DNA of 64,000 nt from Motilimonas eburnea (GCF_021295345.1 NZ_JAIMJB010000003.1:1-64000), one strand, 5' to 3'. Counted from the stretch's first letter, positions 49,600-59,248 are shown. The notes: generated from the letters alone by a model not told the origin. A program made the numbers and translations.

Positions 49600-50907
49600 T
49601 CAGTGTGTGGTCTGCAATGAAGATGAGGCGTTGTCTCTGCGCCGTTTTTTATCTTCATACATCCCATGGTCAGCCAATTTGAGCAGTTCACTGAAGGTTT
49701 TACCTTGCTCGGGATACATTGCCATTCCAATACTTGCGCCCATCGCCAGCGTTTTGTCATGCCAACCGATGGCCTCTGATAGTGTCGAGCTAATTTGCTT
49801 GGTTTTCTTTTCAGCTTCTTTACTCTCCCCAAGTAGGTCAAGCCACACCACAAATTCATCTCCTCCTAATCGACCAATCAAATCAGACTCTCTCACCAAG
49901 GCCTTTAATTTCTCAGCCACGGTCTTGAGCACAAAGTCACCTGCATCATGCCCATGGTTGTCGTTTATCTCCTTAAAGAAGTCCAAATCAATAAACAACA
50001 ACGCGGCATGGCTATGGGTGCGCTTGCTTCGAGCCATCGCAATCGTGACCTGATTAGAGAAAGCACGGCGGTTAAACAACCCCGTAAGCTCATCATGCTC
50101 CGCTAAATACTGTAATTTGATATGCTGAGCACGCAACTGACTGGTTTGTTGTTCTACTTCATACTGCAATAAATCCCGTTTAATGGTGGATTTTTGCAAT
50201 GAATCCTTCATTTGATTAAAAAATTCGGCCAGCTGGGTAAACTCATCCCGTGGCCCAGGCCTTAATCGACTCGTTAGCTCACCTTTGGCTAGATCTCGCA
50301 TCCCATAATGAAGCATGGTGAAGCCCACCCTAAAACGCCTTAAGGTTGCATAGGCAAACAGCGCCAGTACAGCCGCAATCACCAGCAGTAGTACGCCGTT
50401 AAAATACAAAATGTTAAGAGAGATGTGCTGTGCTTCTTCAATCGATCTTTGATGCAAACGATACAGGTCTTCGGCCATACCTTGAATGGTCATATTCAAT
50501 CTGGCTTGCAGCATTGAACTTTGTTCAGTTTCGCCAAAGGAGTCAGGCATGGGCTCACTTATTTGCATCTTGAGCAGCGTTCCCATAGTGATGTTCATTC
50601 GCTGTAGATTCACGATTTCAGTCAAGCTCGAGGAGGGCAAGATGGTCGAGTTGTTGAGTAACTCACTCAACATCATTTGCGTTTCTTGTGCTTGCACTAA
50701 GGCAATGTCATCATCGTATTGATGGTATTGCCATATATGACTGCGTAATAAATCGAGGTTTAACTGGATTTTCATGATGTGGGCTAATTCAACATTCGCC
50801 GCTACCTGATGTGAATGCAGCCGAAATAGCGAAACCATCATCACTAAAATAAGCCCAACCGATAGCAAGGTAATGATAAGCAAACGCCGAGAAATAACCT
50901 GATTCAC
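49600..50907 (-). CDS. HAMP-GGDEF diguanylate cyclase coupled to a binding protein
   Basis: A 435-residue membrane diguanylate cyclase. A first membrane segment (about 9-28), a periplasmic helical domain (about 30-165) and a second segment (about 166-188) are followed by HAMP (about 190-245) and a GGDEF domain. The GGDEF domain has DELTGLFNRRAF, DLDFFKEIND and an intact GGDEF loop near 345. Its GTG start overlaps the stop of the upstream binding-protein gene (GTGA), so the two are translated together. The likely trigger is that periplasmic protein. Confidence 0.9.
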   Translation of the reverse strand: MNQVISRRLLIITLLSVGLILVMMVSLFRLHSHQVAANVELAHIMKIQLNLDLLRSHIWQYHQYDDDIALVQAQETQMMLSELLNNSTILPSSSLTEIVNLQRMNITMGTLLKMQISEPMPDSFGETEQSSMLQARLNMTIQGMAEDLYRLHQRSIEEAQHISLNILYFNGVLLLVIAAVLALFAYATLRRFRVGFTMLHYGMRDLAKGELTSRLRPGPRDEFTQLAEFFNQMKDSLQKSTIKRDLLQYEVEQQTSQLRAQHIKLQYLAEHDELTGLFNRRAFSNQVTIAMARSKRTHSHAALLFIDLDFFKEINDNHGHDAGDFVLKTVAEKLKALVRESDLIGRLGGDEFVVWLDLLGESKEAEKKTKQISSTLSEAIGWHDKTLAMGASIGMAMYPEQGKTFSELLKLADHGMYEDKKRRRDNASSSLQTTH

Positions 50908-51899
50908 TGGGCCTCCACAATAGCAGAAATAGGGTCTGCTGATAGCCGCAATAACATAGCACGATAATCGGGTATCTCATGTTGTTCAACTAAGCCTTGA
51001 TCTATCGCCCAGCGAGCTTGAGTTTGTAAGTTAGACAACAAAGCGTTACCTAACGAGAGTCGAAATAAATAGTCTGGCCACGACCAACTCAATTGATTAA
51101 AAGGCACATTTAAATACTCACTGACTAAGGTTTGGCTGCGTTTGGGGTGAGAAACCAACAGCAAGTTGGCCTGCTCTAGTGCATCTAACAACGCAGAGAT
51201 GTCTGTTTGACTCGGCATGCTTTCCTGCTGCGTGATGAGGTTAAATGATAGGTTATACACCCCTTCACTTTGCAGCTGCAGCACCTGCTCAGGCAGCATG
51301 GTGTTGAGCTCATAACCAAAGGGCTCCCACACTGAAATAGCGTTAACTTCCTGGTTAAGGAGTGCGCTGACCAATTGACTCGGAGAATAAAAAAGCTTTT
51401 CGACCCCTCCGCTGTCTAAGCCGTTTAAAATCAACAAACTGTCTAAGAAAAACTCACTTGAACTGCCTTTTATCACCCCCACCTTGGTCCCCACTAAATC
51501 ATCCACCGTATTGATTTTCTGGTCTTTAAGGGTGAGCAGCTTTAAATCATTACTCGATTCAACAAAAGAGGTGATCAACTTGAGATTCGCGTGTTGAAAG
51601 CTGCGAAACATAAAAACCGTCTCGGAAGCCGTTGCAAGGTCTGCCTTGTTTTCGAGTAGCATATCGACACACTTTACCCCGCCACGACATGGAACCAGCT
51701 CAACATTTAACCCTTTTGCCCTGAATATCCCCTTATCTTCAGCGACAAAAAAAGCGGAGGTCAAAGGCGTTTGAGAAACCGCAATGCGGATAACCGGCTT
51801 AACAGGCGCGCTATCGACAGAAGGCTTGGCGTACCAAAAAGGTCGCGAAAAAATCACAACCAATACGATCCCAACGCATGCCATCGCGGCTCTGACCAT
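50904..51899 (-). CDS. ABC-type NMT1/SsuA-like substrate-binding protein
   Basis: A 331-residue periplasmic binding protein. An N-terminal hydrophobic segment (about 5-25) exports or anchors it; no lipobox Cys is obvious. The IRIAVSQTPLTSAFFVAEDKGIF block and the following GLNVELVPCRGG fit the NMT1/SsuA family that binds nitrate, sulfonate or thiamine-precursor ligands. No ABC permease or ATPase gene is nearby. Instead a diguanylate cyclase follows with an overlapping start, so it probably acts as a ligand sensor rather than in uptake (inference). Confidence 0.85.
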   Translation of the reverse strand: MVRAAMACVGIVLVVIFSRPFWYAKPSVDSAPVKPVIRIAVSQTPLTSAFFVAEDKGIFRAKGLNVELVPCRGGVKCVDMLLENKADLATASETVFMFRSFQHANLKLITSFVESSNDLKLLTLKDQKINTVDDLVGTKVGVIKGSSSEFFLDSLLILNGLDSGGVEKLFYSPSQLVSALLNQEVNAISVWEPFGYELNTMLPEQVLQLQSEGVYNLSFNLITQQESMPSQTDISALLDALEQANLLLVSHPKRSQTLVSEYLNVPFNQLSWSWPDYLFRLSLGNALLSNLQTQARWAIDQGLVEQHEIPDYRAMLLRLSADPISAIVEAQ

Positions 51900-52143
51900 T
51901 CATTATCATCCTTGCCCTTCTCATAACTAGTTAAAGTGTAGCTAGGAATCACAAAATTAGACGAATTTATCATCTCTGCCACACCTGGTTGCCGTCTTAA
52001 TTAGCTATCCAGATCACAGGCTAGGTCACCAACTTAAGCTAAGGGCCGCGCCCTACTCAAATTGAACTACTATTTATTGACTTTAATTACTTGTTTTCAT
52101 GGGTAAATAAAATCATCAAATTGTCTTATTTCAGCCCCAGTTT

Positions 52144-52157
52144 TTGATCGAGATCAT
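52144..52157 (+). promoter_or_regulatory. FNR/EtrA-type operator upstream of frdABCD
   Basis: TTGATCGAGATCAT matches the FNR consensus TTGAT-N4-ATCAA with one mismatch. It lies 66 bp upstream of the frdA start, a normal activator spacing. This suggests anaerobic induction. The 51900-52222 interval holds this site and AGGAGG before frdA, and no gene. Confidence 0.75.
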
Positions 52158-52222
52158 GCCTTTTACGGGGGAAGAGAGGATCATCTGTCATATCAGCATA
52201 AACACTCCTTAGGAGGTATTTA

Positions 52223-54019
52223 GTGGAAATTATAAAAACGGATGTGGCCATCATAGGCGCAGGCGGCGGCGGGCTTCGAGCAGCCATTGCCGTAGCTGAA
52301 AGCGACCCAACACTGGACATCGCATTGATCTCTAAGGTCTACCCTATGCGCAGTCATACGGTGGCAGCCGAAGGGGGTGCAGCGGGCGTGGTACAAGATC
52401 ATGACTCTTTAGACAATCACTTTAACGATACCGTTTCTGGCGGGGATTGGCTTTGCGATCAAGATACGGTGCAATACTTTGTTGAAAATGCCACGCGCCA
52501 GTTAACTCAACTTGAGCATTGGGGCTGCCCTTGGAGTCGCCGAGAAGATGGTAAAGTCAATGTTCGCGCTTTCGGTGGCATGAAAATCGAGCGCACTTGG
52601 TTTGCGGCCGATAAATCCGGTTTCCACATGCTCCACACCCTGTTTCAAACTTCGATTAAATACCCTTCGATTAAACGTTTTGATGAACACTTCTGCCTCG
52701 ATTTATTGGTGTTTGATGGCAAGGTGCAAGGCGCCGTATTACTGGATATTGCCGAAGGCATTACCCGTGTTATTCAAGCCAAAAGTGTCATCGTCGCCAC
52801 CGGCGGAGCGGGCCGAGTTTATACCTATAACACCAATGGCGGCATCGTCACCGGTGATGGCATGAGTATGTGTTATCGCCACGGCGTACCGCTTCGAGAC
52901 ATGGAATTTGTGCAATATCACCCCACCGGCCTGCCCGGCTCAGGTATTTTAATGACGGAAGGTTGTCGCGGTGAAGGCGGGATCTTGGTCAATAAAGACG
53001 GCTATCGCTACTTACAAGATTATGGCTTAGGCCCAGAAATCCCTGTTGGCCAAACCAAAAATAAATACATGGAACTCGGGCCACGTGACCGCCTCAGCCA
53101 GTGTTTCTGGCAAGAGCAACAACAAGGCCGCGTGATCAGCACCAAACGTGGTGACGTGGTTCACCTTGATTTACGCCACCTTGGCGAAGCCAAAATTAAT
53201 GAGCGCTTACCTTTTATTCGCGAGCTTGCCAAAGCCTATGTGGGTGTCGATCCCGTTCATGAGCCAATTCCAGTTCGCCCAACGGTGCATTACACCATGG
53301 GCGGCATCGAGACTGATGCCCTAACGGCTACCCGTTTAGCAGGTTTGTATGCAGTAGGTGAATGTGCTTCAAGTGGCTTACATGGCGCCAACCGATTAGG
53401 CTCTAACTCCCTTACCGAGTTAGTTGTATTTGGTGAAGTGGCAGGCCAGCAAGCCGCTAAGTTTGCTCAAGAAAACAAACATGCTGCCATCGCTAAAATC
53501 CGTGATGCAGCAGGTGAAGTGATAAATAAAGCCCATGCCCTATTACACAGCGAAGGCACCGAGAGCATTGCCAGCATTCGTAAAGAAATGGGCGATTGCA
53601 TGGAAGCCGGCGTGGGAATTTACCGCACCCAAGCCTCGATGCAACAGGCCATAGATAAACTAGCCGAGCTAAAACAACGCTATAAGAAAGTAAAAATCAA
53701 CGATAAGTCGAGTGTGTTTAACACCGAGTTTTTGTATGCCGTTGAGCTAGGTTATTTACTTGATACCGCAGAAGCCATGGCACATAGCGCGATTTTGCGC
53801 AAAGAATCGCGAGGCTCTCATCAGCGCATTGATGGCTATGAAAAGCGCGATGATGAAAATTTCCTTGCCCACTCATTGGCCTTTTATAACCCAGATGCGG
53901 CGCCCACCATAGATTACAAATCCGTGGTGATCACCAAGAGCCAACCAGCAGAGCGCGTTTATGGCGCAGCCTCTGAAGCCCAAGAAAGCGCTAAGTCTAC
54001 GGAGGCAAAACATGACTAA
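52223..54019 (+). CDS. frdA: Fumarate reductase flavoprotein subunit FrdA
   Basis: Catalytic subunit of membrane-bound quinol:fumarate reductase; reduces fumarate to succinate on the cytoplasmic face. The 598-residue protein has the FAD loop [10 protein letters not shown] near residue 11, the covalent-FAD His in [10 protein letters not shown] near 45, active-site HxxG blocks and the catalytic Arg region. GTG start at 52223 preceded by AGGAGG. The frdABCD order and this motif set distinguish it from SdhA and from periplasmic FccA. Confidence 0.96.
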   Translation: MEIIKTDVAIIGAGGGGLRAAIAVAESDPTLDIALISKVYPMRSHTVAAEGGAAGVVQDHDSLDNHFNDTVSGGDWLCDQDTVQYFVENATRQLTQLEHWGCPWSRREDGKVNVRAFGGMKIERTWFAADKSGFHMLHTLFQTSIKYPSIKRFDEHFCLDLLVFDGKVQGAVLLDIAEGITRVIQAKSVIVATGGAGRVYTYNTNGGIVTGDGMSMCYRHGVPLRDMEFVQYHPTGLPGSGILMTEGCRGEGGILVNKDGYRYLQDYGLGPEIPVGQTKNKYMELGPRDRLSQCFWQEQQQGRVISTKRGDVVHLDLRHLGEAKINERLPFIRELAKAYVGVDPVHEPIPVRPTVHYTMGGIETDALTATRLAGLYAVGECASSGLHGANRLGSNSLTELVVFGEVAGQQAAKFAQENKHAAIAKIRDAAGEVINKAHALLHSEGTESIASIRKEMGDCMEAGVGIYRTQASMQQAIDKLAELKQRYKKVKINDKSSVFNTEFLYAVELGYLLDTAEAMAHSAILRKESRGSHQRIDGYEKRDDENFLAHSLAFYNPDAAPTIDYKSVVITKSQPAERVYGAASEAQESAKSTEAKHD

Positions 54020-54749
54020 CTCGACCATAGATATCGACATTTTGCGCTACCGCCCCGAGCAAGACAATGCGCCATTCGTGCAAACCTATCGCATTCCTTA
54101 TGACGAAGAAATGTCGATGCTCGAAGCGTTGCAATACATTAAAGATGAAGTGGATGGCACCTTAAGCTTTCGCTGGTCATGTCGCATGGCCATTTGTGGT
54201 AGTTGCGGCATGATGATAGATGGTGTGCCTAAACTGGGCTGTAAGGCTTTCTTGCGCGATTACTACCCCAACAAAATCAAGCTAGAGCCACTAGCCAACT
54301 TCCCCATTGAGCGGGATTTAGTGGTGGTGATGGATGACTTTATTACCAAGCTCGAAAGCATCAAGCCCTACATCATTCCTGCCGAGGAAAAGTCCCTCGA
54401 GCAAGGCGAATACATTCAAACCCCTGAGCAGATGGCCAAATACAAGCAGTTTTCCATGTGCATTAACTGCGGCCTATGTTATGCGGCTTGCCCTCAATAT
54501 GCGCTAAATACCGAGTTTACCGGCCCTGCCGCGCTGGCACTGCTGGCACGATATAACCGTGATTCTCGTGATGCCGGCAGCGCCGAGCGTATGGCCATAG
54601 TCAATGCCGAAGAAGGCGTATGGGGTTGTACCTTTGTGGGCTATTGTTCCAAGGTGTGCCCTAAAGGGGTCGATCCCGCCGCCGCCATTCAATTGTTTAA
54701 AGTCGAAAGTGCCAAGGATTACTTAATTGGCATGTTTAAGCCAGAATAG
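54012..54749 (+). CDS. frdB: Fumarate reductase iron-sulfur subunit FrdB
   Basis: Electron-transfer subunit of QFR, about 245 residues. [2Fe-2S] cysteines are in [15 protein letters not shown] near 55-70. [4Fe-4S] and [3Fe-4S] ligands are in [12 protein letters not shown] near 150 and [15 protein letters not shown] near 205. The ATG at 54012 follows GGAGG and overlaps frdA by 8 bp, so translation is coupled. Confidence 0.96.
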   Translation: MTNSTIDIDILRYRPEQDNAPFVQTYRIPYDEEMSMLEALQYIKDEVDGTLSFRWSCRMAICGSCGMMIDGVPKLGCKAFLRDYYPNKIKLEPLANFPIERDLVVVMDDFITKLESIKPYIIPAEEKSLEQGEYIQTPEQMAKYKQFSMCINCGLCYAACPQYALNTEFTGPAALALLARYNRDSRDAGSAERMAIVNAEEGVWGCTFVGYCSKVCPKGVDPAAAIQLFKVESAKDYLIGMFKPE

Positions 54750-54758
54750 GAGCGCATC

Positions 54759-55160
54759 ATGCAACCACATTCAAGTAAACGTAAACCCTACCAGCGGGAG
54801 CTACCCGTCGATTGGTGGCTAAAACATGCGTTTTATACCAAATACATGATCCGTGAAGGCACCAGCATCGCCATTACCATCTACAGCTGTATTCTGGCTT
54901 GGGGCTTGCTGCGCTTATCTCAAGGCGAGCAAGCTTGGCAAGGCTGGCTGGAAGCCCTGCAGCATCCCATTGCTATCTTATTTCACGTGCTTGCTCTTGG
55001 GCTCGCTCTTTATCACACCATTACTTGGTTTGATTTAGCACCTAAGGCCGCCGATATTTGGTTAAAGGGTAAAAAATTGGAAGATAAGGTCATAGTGATG
55101 GCTCACTATGTTGGCTTTGCGCTGGCTACTATCGCGGCATTGATCATTATTACTTATTAG
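54759..55160 (+). CDS. frdC: Fumarate reductase membrane subunit FrdC
   Basis: Hydrophobic anchor of QFR, 133 residues with three membrane segments. The N-terminal PYQRELPVDWWLK and FYTKYMIREGTS match FrdC, and the REG Glu is the position of the quinol-site Glu29 in E. coli. It starts 9 bp after frdB. Confidence 0.94.
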   Translation: MQPHSSKRKPYQRELPVDWWLKHAFYTKYMIREGTSIAITIYSCILAWGLLRLSQGEQAWQGWLEALQHPIAILFHVLALGLALYHTITWFDLAPKAADIWLKGKKLEDKVIVMAHYVGFALATIAALIIITY

Positions 55161-55168
55161 GGGGCGCC

Positions 55169-55543
55169 ATGAGTCATCAAACATCACAACCTAAACGCTC
55201 TCATGAGCCCGTATTTTGGGGCTTATTTGGCGCTGGCGGCATGCTTACCGCGTTTTTAACCCCGGTCATGATACTGATTACGGGGATCTTAATTCCCCTT
55301 GGCATCATCGACAGTGACGCCCTTAGCTATGAGCGCGTCCATGGTTTTGCAACTTCTTGGTATGGCGCGGCTATTTTGCTGGTGCTGATTGCCTTGCCCC
55401 TGTGGCATACCTTACACCGCATTTTTCATGGTTTACATGATATTGGCGTTCACCGTGGGCGCGATTGGCAGCAAGTCATTTGTTACGGCTTTGCTTTTGC
55501 CGTTAGCGTATTCTGCTTTACTTTATTGATACAAATGCTTTAG
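55169..55543 (+). CDS. frdD: Fumarate reductase membrane subunit FrdD
   Basis: Second membrane anchor of QFR, 124 residues with three membrane segments. The SHEPVFWGLFGAGGM start and the LWHTLHRIFHGLHDIG block are family features. It begins 8 bp after frdC, completing frdABCD. A hairpin (GCAGCACTG with CAGTGCTGC, 55558-55581) followed by a loose T-run lies just after it. Confidence 0.94.
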   Translation: MSHQTSQPKRSHEPVFWGLFGAGGMLTAFLTPVMILITGILIPLGIIDSDALSYERVHGFATSWYGAAILLVLIALPLWHTLHRIFHGLHDIGVHRGRDWQQVICYGFAFAVSVFCFTLLIQML

Positions 55544-55557
55544 ATTTTATCCGCAAT

Positions 55558-55602
55558 GCAGCACTGCGAAACCAGTGCTGCTGCCCACCTTGCTCTTTTT
55601 TC
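55558..55602 (+). terminator. Possible terminator after frdD
   Basis: A 9-bp perfect stem with a 6-nt loop, followed after 14 bases by CTCTTTTTTC. The T-run is displaced from the stem, so the call is moderate. Confidence 0.55.
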
Positions 55603-55729
55603 AAAAAATGCCACAAAATAATGATTAATAAAATTTAACCTTTTGGTGTCGTTTTTTAGCGTAAAAACTAAGCAAGATTACGCTCAGGGTGTATGCTTTT
55701 GAAAGAACCCATAGCGCAGTTGCGAATTT

Positions 55730-56485
55730 ATGACTCATTCTCGAAATAATGTCTTGCCGTTTTTATCGAGTGGTCCAAACCCGACAAACAAAAACGAGCA
55801 AAACAGCCCCCCTTCTGCTGCATTAACACAAAGATTACAAAGCTTATGCGCCATATCCGAACTAGGTAAAGAGCCTATGCCGCTGCATCAGCTTTTTAGC
55901 TCGTTTCACCGCTCACTCAAGCCAGCCATTTACGCCGAAAATATGTTAATTGCCTTATACAACCCTGAGCGAAGCCATATTCATATTCCCTATTTTATTG
56001 ACCAAGCCGATGAAGAGCTGGAATTAAGCGAATTTACACCTGCGCGTGAATTTATTGAATCCACACTGGTTGGCTATATTTTTCGAAGAAAACTGCCGAT
56101 GCTAGCGGATAATCAAAAACTGCTCCGCTTAAAGCAATCTGGAGCGGTCACCATTAGAGGCACAGTCAGTCAAAGCTGGATAGGGCTTCCCTTGATTTAC
56201 CAAGGACAAATGGTTGGCGTATTGGCTTTACAAAGCTACGACACAGCACATTGCTTTAAACAAGAAGACCTAGCGTTTTTGCAATACGCATGTCACCCTC
56301 TGGCTGCCGTTTTGGGTTACCAGATGGCTCAAGCATCCCAGCAAGCTTATGCTGAGCAATTGGAAGATTTAATTGATTGGCAACTGGATGAACTTAAGCA
56401 CGTTGGCCAAAAAGCGGTGCAATTAGAAGCCTTTCATAAAGCCGAAATCAGCCCAAGAAGTCGAAAACAAAAAGTCACTCATTAG
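55730..56485 (+). CDS. GAF-domain protein
   Basis: A 251-residue cytoplasmic protein with one GAF domain (about 45-205; YAENMLIALYNPERSHIHIPY and WIGLPLIYQGQMVGVLALQSY). The C-terminal helix (about 205-245) is short, with no enzymatic output domain. GAF domains bind small ligands or mediate dimerisation; the ligand and the target are unknown. Single gene between frdABCD and efp. Confidence 0.8.
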   Translation: MTHSRNNVLPFLSSGPNPTNKNEQNSPPSAALTQRLQSLCAISELGKEPMPLHQLFSSFHRSLKPAIYAENMLIALYNPERSHIHIPYFIDQADEELELSEFTPAREFIESTLVGYIFRRKLPMLADNQKLLRLKQSGAVTIRGTVSQSWIGLPLIYQGQMVGVLALQSYDTAHCFKQEDLAFLQYACHPLAAVLGYQMAQASQQAYAEQLEDLIDWQLDELKHVGQKAVQLEAFHKAEISPRSRKQKVTH

Positions 56486-56500
56486 GCCACAACACACATA

Positions 56501-56529
56501 AGAAAAAGCGGATCGAGTCCGCTTTTTCT
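56501..56529. terminator. Bidirectional terminator between the GAF gene and efp
   Basis: AGAAAAAGCGGA-TCGAG-TCCGCTTTTTCT is a long perfect hairpin with A- and T-runs, between the convergent stops. Confidence 0.92.
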
Positions 56530-56537
56530 TGGTCTGG

Positions 56538-57104
56538 TTACTTCACTCGGCCTACATATTCCGCAGAGCGCGTATCAACCTTAATCACTTCACCAATTTG
56601 GATGAATAGGGGTACACGTACCACAGCACCCGTTGACAAGGTCGCAGGTTTACCACCGGTACCCGCTGTATCACCTTTTAGGCCAGGATCTGTTTCGATG
56701 ACTTCAAGCTCGACAAAGTTCGGAGGCGTAACGGCAATCGGGTTATCGTTCCAAGTGGTGATAGTACATACATCTTGCTCTACCAACCATTTAGCTTGAT
56801 CACCAACGGCTTTTTCATCAGCGGCTACTTGTTCAAACGTGTCGTTATTCATAAAGTGCCAAAACTCACCATCGTTGTACAGGTAAGCTAGGTCATAGTC
56901 CATTACATCAGCGGCTTCGACTGATTCACCCGATTTAAAGGTTTTCTCCAGTACTTTACCTGACAGTAAACGGCGGATACGAACACGGTTAAAGGCTTGG
57001 CCTTTACCTGGTTTTACAAATTCGTTTTCAATGATGGCACAAGGCTCGTTGTCGAGCATTATCTTTAGGCCACTGCGAAAATCACTGGTACTATATGTTG
57101 CCAT
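56538..57104 (-). CDS. efp: Elongation factor P
   Basis: Translation factor that relieves ribosome stalling at polyproline. The 188-residue protein has the modification loop KPGKGQAF with Lys34, the residue beta-lysylated by EpmA and EpmB, and the family C-terminal signature. It is divergent from epmB with about 30 bp between starts, so the two share a promoter region. EpmC (hydroxylation) is not in this window. Confidence 0.97.
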   Translation of the reverse strand: MATYSTSDFRSGLKIMLDNEPCAIIENEFVKPGKGQAFNRVRIRRLLSGKVLEKTFKSGESVEAADVMDYDLAYLYNDGEFWHFMNNDTFEQVAADEKAVGDQAKWLVEQDVCTITTWNDNPIAVTPPNFVELEVIETDPGLKGDTAGTGGKPATLSTGAVVRVPLFIQIGEVIKVDTRSAEYVGRVK

Positions 57105-57135
57105 TTTTTCCTCTTAGCAAAATCGAGTTACGCAA

Positions 57136-58155
57136 ATGCGGCAAATAATAACCCGAAATGACCTCTCTGTGCAGAGGCATTGGCAAAAAGAACTAGCAAA
57201 TGCGATCAAAACCCCGCAAGAATTGATTAAAATCCTCAATTTGGATGAACAAGATTTTGCTGCGGGGTTTGCCGCACGCCAATCTTTCCCCATGTTAGTC
57301 CCATTACCTTTTGTCGCCAAGATGGCGGCAGGGGACAAAAACGATCCCTTACTACGTCAAGTCATGCCATTAGAACAAGAGTTGCTTCAAGTCCCCGGCT
57401 ATCTCCTCGATCCCCTTGAAGAGCATGACACTGTGGTACCTGGGCTATTGCATAAATACCAAAGCCGCGTCTTGTTTATCGTCAAAGGCGGCTGCGCGGT
57501 GAATTGTCGTTACTGTTTTCGTCGCCATTTTCCTTACCAGGATAACAGCCCTAACAAGCAGCAATGGCAAGCGGCCATTGACTACATAAGCCGCCACAGT
57601 GAAATCAATGAAGTGATTTTAAGCGGCGGCGACCCTTTAATGGCCAAAGACGAGCACCTTGATTGGCTACTGACTCAGTTGGAGCAAATCCCCCATCTTA
57701 CTCGAATAAGGATCCATACCCGTTTGCCTGTGGTTATTCCCAGTCGCTTAACGCCAGAGCTGTTATCTCGCTTACAAACGAGCCGGCTAAAAGCCGTGAT
57801 GGTGTTACACATCAATCACGCCAATGAAATTGACCACACATTGCGCCAAGGATTACAACAAGCGCGCGCTCATAACATCACTTTACTGAATCAAAGTGTA
57901 TTATTACGCGGGGTTAATGATTCAAGTCAGGCTTTAGTGGCTTTGAGTGAGGCCTTATTTGCAGCGGATGTGCTGCCTTACTACTTACATGTATTAGATA
58001 AGGTGGCGGGTGCAGCGCATTTTGATGTGCCAGAGTCTCAGGCGCAAGCCTTGATCCAAGCAATGCTGAAAGCGCTGCCTGGCTTTTTAGTGCCCAAGTT
58101 AGTACGCGAGGTGGCCGGCGAGGCCAGTAAAACACCTATCGACCTGCACCAATAA
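57136..58155 (+). CDS. epmB: EF-P (R)-beta-lysylation enzyme EpmB (lysine 2,3-aminomutase)
   Basis: Radical-SAM, PLP-dependent enzyme that converts L-alpha-lysine to (R)-beta-lysine for EF-P. The 339-residue protein has the CxxxCxxC cluster CAVNCRYCF near residue 120, GGDPLM in the SAM-binding region and the PLP Lys in the C-terminal half. The N-terminus RNDLSVQRHWQKELANAI is family-typical. Divergent from efp, the usual pairing. Confidence 0.96.
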   Translation: MRQIITRNDLSVQRHWQKELANAIKTPQELIKILNLDEQDFAAGFAARQSFPMLVPLPFVAKMAAGDKNDPLLRQVMPLEQELLQVPGYLLDPLEEHDTVVPGLLHKYQSRVLFIVKGGCAVNCRYCFRRHFPYQDNSPNKQQWQAAIDYISRHSEINEVILSGGDPLMAKDEHLDWLLTQLEQIPHLTRIRIHTRLPVVIPSRLTPELLSRLQTSRLKAVMVLHINHANEIDHTLRQGLQQARAHNITLLNQSVLLRGVNDSSQALVALSEALFAADVLPYYLHVLDKVAGAAHFDVPESQAQALIQAMLKALPGFLVPKLVREVAGEASKTPIDLHQ

Positions 58156-58237
58156 TCAAGGCCAGATAATCCGTACCTTCAAGCCCAAATCACGCGCCCA
58201 AATACTCGCTCAAAATGTGCGCCAGAAAGCCACGTAG

Positions 58238-58263
58238 AAAAAACGCGCTCAACGCGCGTTTTT
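58238..58263 (+). terminator. Intrinsic terminator after epmB
   Basis: AAAAACGCGC-TCAAC-GCGCGTTTTT with a T-run, about 85 bp after the epmB stop and just before the second MITE-like element. Confidence 0.8.
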
Positions 58264-58272
58264 AGCTAACTC

Positions 58273-58538
58273 TAGGGCCTGTTTATCTTTGGTGGTTAAT
58301 TTTTGTTCGAGATAAAAGCGTTTTGGGCAAGGCGAGCAGTGTGTAGCTTAGCGTTCTAAGTAAATACTGCTCAACGACGCACAAAACGCTTTTAGCCGAA
58401 TCCGTAGGACAGCGTTTGTTGGATATTTCTACTGCGTTAGCGCCTTTTAACATAGATGACTATGCTACAAAGTCTCTGCCTTGTATAAATACCCAACAAA
58501 TCGCTGCAAAAACAAGCTCAAAAGGTAAACAGGCCCTA
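58273..58538 (-). mobile_element. MITE-like element, copy 2 (262 bp between TA dinucleotides)
   Basis: Bases 58275-58536 form the same 262-bp element as copy 1, in opposite orientation and about nine-tenths identical by eye. Terminal repeats GGGCCTGTTTATCTTT and AAAGGTAAACAGGCCC are near-perfect inverses, and TA flanks both ends. It lies between the epmB terminator and the stop codon of the neighbouring small gene (the element ends 3 bases before the stop). No coding sequence. Identical length and end structure mark these as true copies of one element. Confidence 0.85.
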
Positions 58539-58539
58539 A

Positions 58540-58728
58540 TCAAACTTGAATATTTATGTTTTGGCCGATAGAGCTCGAAGGGTCTGGCTTGGGAGCTGAG
58601 CCAGATGACTCTAAGGTGGCCGATTGGATCAACTGCAGCTCTTGCTGCCCTTGGGTTTCTTGCTGCTTTTTATTCAGTGCCGCCTGCCAAGCTTCTTGAC
58701 CTAAACCTGAATTTCCCGATACCTGCAT
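58540..58728 (-). CDS. Small protein, YjfB/putative-motility-like C-terminus
   Basis: A 62-residue Gln-rich protein. The C-terminal SIGQNINIQV resembles the end of YjfB-type putative motility proteins; the rest is not diagnostic. An AGGAGGC-like site precedes the ATG at 58728, which supports translation. Its stop is 3 bases from the MITE-like element end. Function unknown. Confidence 0.55.
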   Translation of the reverse strand: MQVSGNSGLGQEAWQAALNKKQQETQGQQELQLIQSATLESSGSAPKPDPSSSIGQNINIQV

Positions 58729-58905
58729 ACTGCCTCCTGTATCTGTGCGAACAAAAATGAAATCACTGCATATCGATGAATTGTCGTTTACTTTCCCAAG
58801 CGAACACAGGGTTGGCTAAAGGGTAATCAAATAAACACATGCTCATTCAGCTTACCGCTACTTGAGTATATACTACTGTCATCACTTCACTGCTTACTAT
58901 AGATT

Positions 58906-59223
58906 ATGACACACGAACAAATTTTGAACAGCTTAAAAGAGAATATTCAGCTAATTTACCGCCAATCTGTCGACGCGGACCAAGCTATAGCAGCATTAAA
59001 AGAGCAAGATAAGGCCAAATTTTCTGCCATCTTTGGCGACAATACCCCATTTCGAACCCGCTCGCCGTTATTCTTAGTTTACGTTGAGGAGCTGGCTGGC
59101 GATCTACTCACCCTGCAACAAAGCAGTAATGATGACGAATTCAAACGCACGCTAGCCGAATTAGTCAAAAAGATAGAAGCCATGTTCAAAACCTTACACG
59201 CGTTTAAGCAAGGACTAAAATAA
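58906..59223 (+). CDS. Uncharacterised helical protein
   Basis: A 105-residue protein I do not recognise. It is predicted all-helical and acidic at the centre, with no membrane segment, signal or known motif. The ATG at 58906 has little upstream Shine-Dalgarno signal. It converges with the PilZ gene. Codon use is like its neighbours, so a real gene is likely. Confidence 0.65.
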   Translation: MTHEQILNSLKENIQLIYRQSVDADQAIAALKEQDKAKFSAIFGDNTPFRTRSPLFLVYVEELAGDLLTLQQSSNDDEFKRTLAELVKKIEAMFKTLHAFKQGLK

Positions 59224-59248
59224 TGACAAACAAGAGTAATAGGCTCAC

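Noticed and set aside
58275-58536. Fragment of a transposase gene
   Set aside because: No frame in the element gives a transposase-like sequence; it appears non-autonomous.
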